DNA from: Streptomyces cacaoi
GTDB lineage: Bacteria > Actinomycetota > Actinomycetes > Streptomycetales > Streptomycetaceae
Assembly (NCBI RefSeq): GCF_006539165.1
Contig: NZ_BJMM01000020.1
Coordinates: 62,001-126,000 of the forward strand
Direction of reading: 5' to 3'
DNA length: 64,000 bases
In this document: positions 26,421 to 34,241 of the stretch, in pieces
Numbering within the stretch: the first letter of the stretch is position 1
Layout of the letters: the number at the start of each line of letters is the position of its first letter
Notes under the pieces: model-generated
Told to the model about the DNA's origin: nothing
Database searches by the model: none
Seen by the model: the letters and a program-made list of their open reading frames with translations, nothing else
Position numbers and translations under genes: made by a program

Positions 26421-28271
26421 TCAACGGCCGGTGCGCGGTGGGGCGATGGAGGGCCGGACCATGAGGTCGGCGCGGACGGTGGCGACTCCGCCCGGCGGCG
26501 GGACCTCACGGCCCAGGGCGAGGCGGCCGGCGCGGGCCCCCGCCTCGTGCAGGGGGAGGCGGACGGTGGTGAGCGGGGGAGCGGCGTCTGCGCTGAAGGG
26601 AAGGTCGTCGAAGCCCGCGACGGAGATGTCCTGCGGGATGCGCAGGCCGCGGTCGCGCAGGGCGGCGCAGATGCCGAGGGCCACGGTGTCGTTGGCGGCC
26701 ACCATGGCGGTCACCTCCGGGGCCCTGCGCAGGAGTTCGAGTGCGCCGTCGTAGCCGGAGGAGCGGTCGTAGGCGCCGCCGTGCACGGTGAGCCGTTCGG
26801 CGTCCGCGGCCAGGGCCGGGTCGTACGCGGCGAGGGCCGTGCGGTGGCCCTCCAGGCGGTGCCGGGTGGTGGTGCGGTCCGCGGGGCCGGCGACGTAGCC
26901 GATGGCGCGGTGGCCGAGGTCCAGCAGATGCGCGGTGAGCCGGTGGGCGCCGCCGCGGTTGTCGAAGGCGACGGTGAGCACACCGGGGCCCGCGTCGGCT
27001 CCGTCCGGCGGCAGCCAGAGGCCCCGCCGCCGTGCGCCGTCAGCTCCCGCCGCCTGTCCGGCCGTTGCCGATGGCCGTCGTGCTGCTGTGGCTCGTCCGG
27101 GCGCGGAGGTGGCCGGTCCGCGTGGTGCCGCGCGGTCGGGACCTGCTGTGGTCCGCCCGGGCTCAGCTGCCACGTCTCCGGCGGCCTCGGCTGCCCATGC
27201 GTGCTCCGCCGCGTTTTCCGGCGCATCTGTGGGAGGTTCTGCCTCTGCTGCTCGTGCGGTCGCTGTTGCGGCTCCTGGCGAGCCTGGCCCCGGCGCTGAC
27301 GCGCGCCCGGCATCGGCTGTGACCGAGTTTTCAGCTGAGCCCGGATCGCCAGCAGAGGCCGGACCGCCAACGTGGGCCGGGCCGTCAGCTGATGCCTGAT
27401 CGTCGCCTGGTGCCTGATCGTCGGCCGGCGGCTGTTGTCGCCCCTCTGCTGTCGCAGGTGCGTGCACTGCTGTCCGCGCGGAGGTTTCCGCGGCGTGGCC
27501 GGGGGCTGACGTGGCTGCCATCTGTCCGCAGTTTTCCGCCTCTTGTCGGGGGAGTGCTGTTCCGTGGGCGTCATCTGCCGTCTGTCCGGCCGCGGCGCTC
27601 GCTTCGGCAGCTGTGGTGGGCCGCGGGCCCCGCACGGGGGTCTCCCGCGTCCCGGGCGCGGGGCGTATCCGTGTGCCGGGACGGGCCGTTGCCGACGGGC
27701 CGGGGGCTGCGGGGGACTCGTCCGGGTCCCGGCCTGCCGGGAGCATCAGGGACGCCTCCTCGTCCTCCGGAGCGGGTGGCAGCGGGGGACGGCCGCACAG
27801 GACGACGCGGGTGCCGGAGGCGGCGAGACGGCGCAGCCGGGCCGCCAGTGCGGCGCTGTGCTCGCTGTTCTCGACGGCGCCACCGGTCAGTACGAGGGCC
27901 GCGGCGCGCTGGCGCTGGAGGAGCGTGAGGTAGGTCAGTTCCTGTTCGGGTGAGCCGCCGGTGTTGCAGACGACGGCGAGTTTCCGCGCGCCCGCCGGGC
28001 CCTCGGCGCCGCCCATCTCGCTCTGCACGGCCCCGGCGATGATGCCGAAGAACGGGTCGGCGATGTCGTTGACGAGGATCCCTACCAGATCGGAGCTGGC
28101 GGCGGCCAGGGCGCTGGCGGGGCCGTTGACGACGTACTCCAGTTCGTCCACGGCGCGCAGGACCCGGCTGCGGGTCGCGCCGGCGACGGGGTAGTTGCCG
28201 CTCAGCACGCGGGAGACGGTCGCCGCCGAGACCCCCGCGCGGGCGGCCACATCGGCCAGGGTCACTGCCAT
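26421..28271 (-). CDS. LacI-family repressor interrupted by an Ala/Pro-rich insert
   Basis: At 616 residues this is nearly twice the normal LacI length. Residues 1-60 form the HTH and hinge (TLADVAARAGVSAATVSRVL), 61-160 the first half of the periplasmic-binding-like core (SDLVGILVNDIADPFFGII, TRVVLCGRPP), and 428-616 the rest (VAFDNRGGAHRLTAHLLDLGH, GYVAGP, MVAANDTVALGI, ISVAGFDDLPFS). Between them, about 162-428 (DNA 26988-27788) is a low-complexity Ala/Pro/Gly/Thr/Asp stretch with many A-ending codons (GCA, ACA, GGA, CGA, CCA), unlike its neighbours. The frame is intact, so the protein could still fold with a large loop. ATG 28271 follows GGAGGAAG. Likely controls the divergent operon via the palindrome at 28841. 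Confidence 0.9.
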   Translation of the reverse strand: MAVTLADVAARAGVSAATVSRVLSGNYPVAGATRSRVLRAVDELEYVVNGPASALAAASSDLVGILVNDIADPFFGIIAGAVQSEMGGAEGPAGARKLAVVCNTGGSPEQELTYLTLLQRQRAAALVLTGGAVENSEHSAALAARLRRLAASGTRVVLCGRPPLPPAPEDEEASLMLPAGRDPDESPAAPGPSATARPGTRIRPAPGTRETPVRGPRPTTAAEASAAAGQTADDAHGTALPRQEAENCGQMAATSAPGHAAETSARTAVHAPATAEGRQQPPADDQAPGDDQASADGPAHVGGPASAGDPGSAENSVTADAGRASAPGPGSPGAATATARAAEAEPPTDAPENAAEHAWAAEAAGDVAAEPGRTTAGPDRAAPRGPATSAPGRATAARRPSATAGQAAGADGARRRGLWLPPDGADAGPGVLTVAFDNRGGAHRLTAHLLDLGHRAIGYVAGPADRTTTRHRLEGHRTALAAYDPALAADAERLTVHGGAYDRSSGYDGALELLRRAPEVTAMVAANDTVALGICAALRDRGLRIPQDISVAGFDDLPFSADAAPPLTTVRLPLHEAGARAGRLALGREVPPPGGVATVRADLMVRPSIAPPRTGR

Positions 28272-28580
28272 CGCTTCCTCCGTGCTCTGCTGTGCCGTCC
28301 CACGGCCTGCCCGTGTGCCGGGCCTGATCTGCCCGGGTGCTGTACCCGTCCGTGCGGATCCGCACGGGCGGACGGGACCGTCTGCCGGGCTTCCGGGCCC
28401 CCGGGCCTCACGGTCCACGGGTGTCGCCCGGCCGGGAAGCCGTGTGCCCGTGTACCCGGAGCCCGTCGGTCCCGCGAGCCGTACGCCGCCCCGCGCCCCC
28501 GCACGCCGTTGCCCCAGCACCGTATGCCGCCGCGTCCGCGCCGCGCACCGCGCCCGGGGATTTCTCCGGCCACGGGCACA

Positions 28581-28779
28581 GCCACAGCTGTGGCCACAGC
28601 GCCGGTCGCGGGCAACGCCCCGAGGCCGGATGGCGACGGACACGCGTTCCGAGCGGAGCCCTGGACAGCGCCCGCAGAGGCCATACAGCTGCGCATGCGA
28701 CCGCGTCCGGAGCCGAGCGCACGGCCCCCTCGCACAGCTGTGGGGAAAAACCGTCGGCGCTGTGCACGCCACAGCTGTG
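28581..28779. repeat. Three CACAGCTGTG palindromes in the LacI/dehydrogenase gap
   Basis: Perfect palindromes GCCACAGCTGTGGC (28581-28594), CACAGCTGTG (28733-28742) and CACAGCTGTG (28770-28779) lie in the 649-base divergent gap, with further CAGCTG hexamers nearby. A fourth 12-bp copy is inside rbsB at 34132. No gene is evident in the gap. They could be operators for an unknown factor, but similar motifs inside genes argue for caution. Confidence 0.5.
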
Positions 28780-28803
28780 TACGGAGCGAGCTCGCCAAGT
28801 CTC

Positions 28804-28833
28804 TTGTTGGGGCCCCGGCTTGAGGGCTAGCGT
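28804..28833 (+). promoter_or_regulatory. Candidate promoter of the three-gene catabolic operon
   Basis: TTGTTG (28804-28809) and TAGCGT (28828-28833) are separated by 18 bases, a fair match to the vegetative sigma consensus in Streptomyces. The LacI-type palindrome starts 8 bases after the -10, a position where repressor would block initiation. Confidence 0.45.
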
Positions 28834-28840
28834 GCCCGGA

Positions 28841-28854
28841 AGAAAGCGCTTTCT
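28841..28854. promoter_or_regulatory. LacI-family operator
   Basis: AGAAAGCGCTTTCT, a perfect 14-bp palindrome with the central CG typical of LacI/GalR operators, 67 bases before the dehydrogenase start. The divergent LacI gene is the obvious candidate to bind it. Confidence 0.8.
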
Positions 28855-28920
28855 ACGGGTGGTCCGCCGATGCGTGGAGCGGCAGGGCACAGGCCGAGCG
28901 ACCAGGGAGACGACGCAGAC

Positions 28921-30102
28921 GTGACACACGAAGCAGATGCGACCCGCAGAACGGTCCGTATCGCGATGAACGGCGTGACGGGGCGGATGGGGCACCGGCA
29001 GCACCTGGTGCGCTCGATCCTCGCGCTGCGCGAGGAGGGCGGGCTGGACCTCGGCGACGGGGAACGCCTGTGGCCCGAGCCCGTGCTCGTGGGCCGCAGG
29101 GAGCAGGCGCTCAAGGAACTGGCCGAGGCACACGGCCTGGACCGGCGGGCGGTCAGCACGGACCTGGACGCGGTGCTCGCCGACCCGTCCGTGGACATCT
29201 ACTTCGACGCGCAGGTCACCTCGGCCCGCGAGGAGGCGCTGCGGAAGGCGATCGCGGCCGGCAAGCACGTCTACACCGAGAAGCCGGCCGCCACCTCCGT
29301 GGACGGGGCGCTGGAGCTGGCGAGGGCGGCGGAGCGGGCGGGCGTCAAGCACGGTGTCGTGCAGGACAAGCTGTTCCTGCCGGGCCTGCGCAAGCTGCGG
29401 CGGCTGGTCGAGGGGGGCTTCTTCGGCCGCATCCTGTCCGTGCGCGGGGAGTTCGGCTACTGGGTGTTCGAGGGCGACTGGCAGAGCGCGCAGCGTCCCT
29501 CGTGGAACTACCGTGCGGAGGACGGCGGCGGCATCGTCAGCGACATGTTCCCGCACTGGGAGTACGTGCTGCACGAGCTGTTCGGCCGGGTCACCTCCGT
29601 GCAGGCGTATGCGGCCACGCACCTTCCGCAGCGGTGCGACGAGCAGGGGCGCGCCTACACGGCCACAGCTGACGACGCGGCGTACGGCATCTTCACGCTG
29701 GAGGGCGGCGTCGTCGCGCAGATCAACTCCTCGTGGGCGGTGCGGGTGCACCGGGACGAGCTGGTGGAGTTCCAGGTGGACGGCACGGAGGGGTCGGCGG
29801 TTGCGGGGCTGCGCGGCTGCCGCTACCAGCATCGCGCGGGCACGCCCCGCCCGGTGTGGAATCCGGACCTGCCGGCGACCGAGCGGTTCCGGGAGCAGTG
29901 GCAGGAGGTGCCGGACAACGACGGCGACGAGCGGGTGAACGGGTTCAAGGCGCAGTGGGAGCTGTTCCTGCGGCATGTCGTACGGGACGAGCCGTACAGC
30001 TGGGACCTGCTCGCGGGGGCGCGCGGTGTGCAACTCGCGCAGCTGGGGCTGGTTTCCAGTGCGGAGGGCCGCCGCATGGATGTGCCGGAGCTGTCGCTGT
30101 GA
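28921..30102 (+). CDS. Gfo/Idh/MocA-family dehydrogenase
   Basis: A 393-residue NAD(P)-dependent oxidoreductase. The Rossmann motif is unusual, MNGVTGRMGHRQHL, with a Thr/Met-containing loop; the family's EKP signature appears in KHVYTEKPAATS, and GGGIVSDMFPHWEY supplies the substrate-side Asp and His. The C-terminal beta-sheet domain includes VVAQINSSWAVRVHRDEL. It probably oxidises a sugar or cyclitol. GTG 28921 is chosen because GGGAGA lies upstream and the reading before it lacks bias; ATG 28870 is the alternative. Its stop overlaps the next start as GTGA, so it is coupled to the DUF993 gene. Controlled by the LacI palindrome just upstream. Confidence 0.88.
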   Translation: MTHEADATRRTVRIAMNGVTGRMGHRQHLVRSILALREEGGLDLGDGERLWPEPVLVGRREQALKELAEAHGLDRRAVSTDLDAVLADPSVDIYFDAQVTSAREEALRKAIAAGKHVYTEKPAATSVDGALELARAAERAGVKHGVVQDKLFLPGLRKLRRLVEGGFFGRILSVRGEFGYWVFEGDWQSAQRPSWNYRAEDGGGIVSDMFPHWEYVLHELFGRVTSVQAYAATHLPQRCDEQGRAYTATADDAAYGIFTLEGGVVAQINSSWAVRVHRDELVEFQVDGTEGSAVAGLRGCRYQHRAGTPRPVWNPDLPATERFREQWQEVPDNDGDERVNGFKAQWELFLRHVVRDEPYSWDLLAGARGVQLAQLGLVSSAEGRRMDVPELSL

Positions 30103-31304
30103 TCCGGCTCCCGGGGGCGGACGGACAGCTGTACACCTATGTGCCGGGGTCGGCGGGCGCGGCCGCCGGGGGAGGGGAGGAGCCGACGCGGGAGGGCGTC
30201 GGGGCTCCGCTCGTCTCGCGTACCGTCTTCGCCGCCGCGCACGTCGTCGCGGATCCGCTCGCCGACACCTCGCCGGACGGGCCCTCAGCTGTCGACTGGG
30301 ACGCCACGCTGGCTTTCCGCCGTCATCTGTGGGCGCACGGGCTGGGCGTCGCCGAGGCGATGGACACCGCGCAGCGCGGCATGGGCCTGGAGTGGGAGCG
30401 CGCGGCGGAGCTGATCCGGCGTTCCGCCGCCGAGGCCCGCGCGGTGGGCGGCCGGATCGCGTGCGGTGTGGGCACGGATCAGCTGAGCGTGGCCGACGGG
30501 CGGAGCCCGGCACAGCTGAGGGACCGCATCCGGGCGGCGTACGAGGAGCAGCTCGCGCTCACCGAGGAGACCGGCGCGCAGGCGATCCTGATGGCCTCCC
30601 GCGCGCTGGCCGCTGCCGCCCGGGGCCCGGAGGAGTACGCGGAGATCTACGGGGCACTGCTGCGGCAGGCGGCACGCCCCGTCATCCTGCACTGGCTCGG
30701 CCCGATGTTCGACCCGGCGCTGGAGGGCTACTGGGGCAGCACCGATCTCGACGAGGCGACGGACACCTTCCTCGCGATCATCGCGGCGCAGCCGGAGAAG
30801 GTCGACGGGGTGAAGGTCTCGCTGCTGGACGCGGACCGCGAGGTCGCGCTGCGCCGCCGGCTGCCTCCGGGCGTGCGCTGCTACACCGGCGACGACTTCC
30901 ATTACCCGGAGCTGGTCGCGGGGGACGAACAGGGCCACAGCGACGCGCTGTTGGGCGTCTTCGACCCGCTGGCGCCCGTGGCGGCACGGGCGGTCCGGCA
31001 GCTGGACGAGGGAGGCGCCCGGGGGAGGGCCGCGTTCCGGGCGACGCTCGATCCCACCGTCCCGCTGGCCCGGCATCTGTTCGCGCCGCCGACGCGCTAC
31101 TACAAGACGGGCGTCGTGCTGCTCGCCTGGCTGGCGGGGCACCAGGACCACTTCACGATGGTGGGCGGCCTCCAGTCGGCCCGTTCGCTGCCGCACCTCG
31201 CCCGCGCCTACGAACTGGCCGACGGCATCGGTCTGTTCCCCGACCCCGAACGAGCCGCCGCACGGATGCGGCAGCTCCTGGCCGTACAGGGAGTGACCCG
31301 GTGA
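30099..31304 (+). CDS. DUF993 protein, dihydrodipicolinate-synthase/aldolase-like
   Basis: A 401-residue DUF993 protein with a DHDPS-like class I aldolase barrel. VDGVKVSLLD carries Lys239 at the place of the Schiff-base Lys, and RCYTGDDFHYPELV matches the GDD loop that follows it in DHDPS. The YY-type Tyr motif of DHDPS is replaced by ILHWLGPMFDP, so chemistry should differ. RYYKTGVVLLAWLAGHQDHF near the C-terminus is DUF993-specific. Substrate unknown; a retro-aldol cleavage of the product made by the upstream dehydrogenase and downstream isomerase is a reasonable inference. GTG 30099 and the stop both overlap neighbours (GTGA), so all three genes are translated together. Confidence 0.85.
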   Translation: MIRLPGADGQLYTYVPGSAGAAAGGGEEPTREGVGAPLVSRTVFAAAHVVADPLADTSPDGPSAVDWDATLAFRRHLWAHGLGVAEAMDTAQRGMGLEWERAAELIRRSAAEARAVGGRIACGVGTDQLSVADGRSPAQLRDRIRAAYEEQLALTEETGAQAILMASRALAAAARGPEEYAEIYGALLRQAARPVILHWLGPMFDPALEGYWGSTDLDEATDTFLAIIAAQPEKVDGVKVSLLDADREVALRRRLPPGVRCYTGDDFHYPELVAGDEQGHSDALLGVFDPLAPVAARAVRQLDEGGARGRAAFRATLDPTVPLARHLFAPPTRYYKTGVVLLAWLAGHQDHFTMVGGLQSARSLPHLARAYELADGIGLFPDPERAAARMRQLLAVQGVTR

Positions 31305-32236
31305 GCGAGCCCATGAGCGACGCGGCGAGCGGACGCGGCAGCGGTGCGGCGGCGGCCGTATCCGGTCACGACGGCGGTTCCGGCGACCGGGCGCGGGCGC
31401 TGGCGCGGCTGTCCGTCAACCAGGAAACCGTCCGCCAGCTGTCGTTGCCGGAACTCTTCGAGGGCTGTGCGCATCTCGGCGTGGGCGGTGTGGGCCTGTG
31501 GCGGGAGCCGGTGCGGGAGTTCGGGCCGGAGGCGGCGGGGGCGCTCGCGCGGGAGCACGGGCTGGCGGTCACCTCGCTGTGCCGGGGCGGTTTCTTCACC
31601 GCGGCCGAACCGGCCGAGCGGCGGCGGGCGCTGGACGACAACCGGGCGGCGCTGGACGAGGCCGCGGCGCTGGGCACGGACACGCTCGTGCTGGTGTCGG
31701 GCGGGCTGCCGGCCGGTTCGCGTGACCTGGCCGGGGCGCGGGAGCGGGTGGCGGACGCGCTCGCCGAACTCGCCCCGTACGCACGGGAGCGCGGGGTGCG
31801 GCTGGCGATCGAGCCCCTGCATCCGATGTTCGCCTCGGACCGGTGCGTGGTCTCCACGCTGGGCCAGGCGCTGGAGCTGGCCGAGCGGTTCCCGGCGGAC
31901 CGGGTCGGGGTGGTCGTCGACACCTACCATCTGTGGTGGGACGAGCGGGTGCCGGAGCAGATCGCGCACGCGGGCGCGCAGGGCCGCATCGCGGCGTTCC
32001 AGCTGGCGGACTGGGTCACACCGCTGCCGGTGGGTGTACTGCTGGGGCGGGGGCAGCTCGGTGACGGCTCCGTCGATCTGGCCGCCTTCTGCGCCTGGAC
32101 GGCGGGGGCGGGCCATTCGGGCCCCGTGGAGGTGGAGATCTTCAATCCGGTGCTGTGGGAGCGGGACGGCAGGCAGGTGCTGGCGGAGACCGCCGACCGC
32201 TTCGTGGCCGTCCTGCGGGAGGCGGCCGGGCGCTGA
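31301..32236 (+). CDS. Second sugar phosphate isomerase/epimerase of the operon
   Basis: A 311-residue TIM-barrel isomerase. LAIEPLHPMFASDRCVV, VGVVVDTYHLWWDE, IAAFQLADWVTPLP and VEVEIFNPVLWERD contain the Glu, Asp-His, Gln/Asp and Glu residues of the metal site in IolE/IolH/hydroxypyruvate-isomerase-like enzymes. The first about 30 residues are Ala/Gly/Ser-rich and disordered; GTG 31301 overlaps the DUF993 stop, while an internal ATG four codons later is possible. Last gene of the operon, ending before the terminator at 32506. It shares little motif detail with the isomerase at 25317, so the two probably act on different intermediates. Confidence 0.85.
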   Translation: MSEPMSDAASGRGSGAAAAVSGHDGGSGDRARALARLSVNQETVRQLSLPELFEGCAHLGVGGVGLWREPVREFGPEAAGALAREHGLAVTSLCRGGFFTAAEPAERRRALDDNRAALDEAAALGTDTLVLVSGGLPAGSRDLAGARERVADALAELAPYARERGVRLAIEPLHPMFASDRCVVSTLGQALELAERFPADRVGVVVDTYHLWWDERVPEQIAHAGAQGRIAAFQLADWVTPLPVGVLLGRGQLGDGSVDLAAFCAWTAGAGHSGPVEVEIFNPVLWERDGRQVLAETADRFVAVLREAAGR

Positions 32237-32505
32237 CGTGTGCCGGACGTGCCGAACGCGCCGACAGCGCCGGTCGGTTGCGGGCCGTGGACGGGTCGGC
32301 GGCGGCGCGGCGGCACGGGCGAAAGGGACCACCGGGCGGGATTCACTCTTTCCGGTAATCAGCCGGGTGCAACCCTTTTCGGGCGCTGCGGGTCGTACCG
32401 GTACCGGTCCGTGCCTTCGGGGCAGCCCAGCCCCGGGTGTACGTCGAGGGCCGGTACGGGATCTCCCGAGGGGAGGGGGAAAGCGGGAGACCGAGGGGGA
32501 GAGAC

Positions 32506-32535
32506 GAAGGGCCCGGTCGGCCGACCGGGCCCTTC
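32506..32535. terminator. Perfect 30-bp palindrome, bidirectional terminator
   Basis: GAAGGGCCCGGTCGG is followed directly by its reverse complement. It lies in the 453-base gap where the catabolic operon (ends 32236) meets the ribose operon (ends 32690). No gene is seen in this gap. Confidence 0.85.
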
Positions 32536-32593
32536 GCGGTTGTCCGCCGGTTGTCTCGCCGGCTGCCCGTCAGTTGTCCGTCAGCTGTTCGTC

Positions 32594-32629
32594 GGCCGCC
32601 TGCCGGCTGTCGGCAGTCGGCAGGCGGCC
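32594..32629. terminator. Second hairpin at the ribose operon end
   Basis: GGCCGCCTGCCG pairs perfectly with CGGCAGGCGGCC around a 12-base loop, 60 bases past the rbsD stop on the minus strand. A short run of GTCAGTTGTCC/GTCAGCTGTTC repeats precedes it. Confidence 0.7.
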
Positions 32630-32689
32630 GCCCGCCGGTGCTGCGCGCGGGCTGTGGCCGTTCCGACGGCGAACGAGGGGGTGTCGCCG

Positions 32690-33109
32690 TCAGAACGGCA
32701 CGCCGCAGCGCAGCAGCACATTGGCGAACGGACGGGCCTCTCCCGTGCGTACCACCAGCCGGGCCTGCCGGGTCCTGGTCTTCAGCTCCTCGTGCGGTAC
32801 GAGCTCAAGGCCGGGCCCGCCGGGTGCCGGTGGCGCGGAGGCCGGGAAGAGGCGGTCGAGCAGCGCGCTCGCCGCGGGGTTCGCCTCACGTACCTCGGTG
32901 GCCGCGACAGCGCCTTCCACTTCCAGTTCGTCGAGGATCCCTTCGAGGACCTCGGCGAAGGACGGCACACCTGCCCGGAAGGCGAGATCGACGACGAGCG
33001 GGCCTTCCGGGATGGGAAGTCCGGCATCGCACACCATGACGAGGTCGGTGTGCCCCAACCGGGCCAGCGCTCCGGAGAGATGGCGGTTGAGTATTCCGGA
33101 TTTCTTCAT
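32690..33109 (-). CDS. rbsD: D-ribose pyranase
   Basis: Interconverts beta-pyran and beta-furan ribose so the kinase can use it. 139 residues, the normal RbsD length. MKKSGILNRHLSGALARLGH places the catalytic His20 and VMVCDAGLPIP the Asp28 exactly as in E. coli RbsD; FANVLLRCGVPF near the end supplies the Asn of the ribose pocket. ATG 33109 is set by this alignment. Last gene of the rbs operon, 132 bases after rbsB; no ribokinase follows. Confidence 0.95.
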   Translation of the reverse strand: MKKSGILNRHLSGALARLGHTDLVMVCDAGLPIPEGPLVVDLAFRAGVPSFAEVLEGILDELEVEGAVAATEVREANPAASALLDRLFPASAPPAPGGPGLELVPHEELKTRTRQARLVVRTGEARPFANVLLRCGVPF

Positions 33110-33241
33110 GCCGTGTTCTCCAGGGAAGTGCGAGCCGGGCCGCCGGTTCCACAGCGGCCGGCCGGGACGAGGGCGACGCCGGTCGAGTGTCCTTGCCCTC
33201 AACTGCCCCGGGCCGTGCGAAGTGTTCGGCTCCGGGAGCGA

Positions 33242-34180
33242 TCAGGAATAGCGGTCGACGTTCTTCTTGGTGACGACCTTGACCGGAACCTTGATCTTCG
33301 GGTCCACGGTCGAGTCCTCGACGATGCGGATGGCGTTGCGGACGGCCATCTTGCCCAGCTCGTCGGGCTGCTGGGCCACGGTGGAGCTGATGGAGCCCTT
33401 CTTGACGGCCTTCAGCGTCTCCGGGGTGCCGTCGAAGCCGACGATCTTGACGTCGCCGCCGGCCTTGGAGCCCAGGGCCTTGGCGGCACCCAGCGCCATC
33501 TCGTCGTTCTCGGCGAAGATCCCGTCGATGTTCGGGTGGGACTGCATGACGTTGGTCGTGACGTCCAGGCCCTTGGCGCGCAGGAAGTCCGCCGGCTGCT
33601 TGGCGACGATCTTGATGCCCGGGTACTTCTTGATGCCCTCGTTGAAGCCCTTGGCGCGCTCACGGGACGAGGACGTGCCGACCTGACCGCGCAGGACGAG
33701 GATCTCGCCCTTGCCGCCGAGCTGGTCGGCGAGGCTCTTGGCGGCCAGCTTGCCGCCCTCGACGTTGTCGGAGGCGACCGTGGTCTCGATGTCGGCCTTG
33801 TTCACGCCGCGGTCGGCGGCGATCACCGGGATGTTGGCGTTGTTGGCGGCCTTGACGGACGGGCCCGCCGCATCCGAGTCGACCGGGTTGATGATGAGCG
33901 CCTTCACGTTCTTCGACGTGAAGTTCTGGACCTGGTTGGCCTGCGTGGAGGCGTCCTCCTGGGCGTCCTGCACCGTCAGGTCGGCGCCCTGCCGCTTGGC
34001 CTCGGCCTCGGCTCCGTCCTTCATCTGAACCATGAAGGGCTGGTTCAGCGCGGATATCGCGAAGCCGAGCTTGATCTTCTTCTTCCCGTCGCCGGAACCC
34101 GACCCGGTCCCGCAGGCGGACGCGGTCAGTACCACAGCTGTGGCCAGAACCACCGCGGACGTGCTCTTTCTCTTGCTCAT
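33242..34180 (-). CDS. rbsB: Ribose-binding lipoprotein of the ABC importer
   Basis: A 312-residue substrate-binding lipoprotein: Lys/Arg N-terminus, hydrophobic core and lipobox LTASAC, so it is anchored outside the membrane at Cys23. A Gly/Ser linker precedes the periplasmic-binding type 1 fold, with LGFAISALNQPFMVQMKDGAE, ALIINPVDSDAAGP, GVNKADIETTVASDN and GIFAENDEMALGA matching RbsB ribose-pocket strands. Delivers ribose (perhaps also other pentoses) to RbsC/RbsA. A perfect CCACAGCTGTGG palindrome lies within its signal-peptide codons. 61 bases after rbsC in the operon. Confidence 0.95.
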   Translation of the reverse strand: MSKRKSTSAVVLATAVVLTASACGTGSGSGDGKKKIKLGFAISALNQPFMVQMKDGAEAEAKRQGADLTVQDAQEDASTQANQVQNFTSKNVKALIINPVDSDAAGPSVKAANNANIPVIAADRGVNKADIETTVASDNVEGGKLAAKSLADQLGGKGEILVLRGQVGTSSSRERAKGFNEGIKKYPGIKIVAKQPADFLRAKGLDVTTNVMQSHPNIDGIFAENDEMALGAAKALGSKAGGDVKIVGFDGTPETLKAVKKGSISSTVAQQPDELGKMAVRNAIRIVEDSTVDPKIKVPVKVVTKKNVDRYS

Positions 34181-34241
34181 TGCTGCATTCCTTGCAGTCG
34201 GCAGATGAATGAACTACGCGTGCTCCCCCGTCGCGCAAAGA

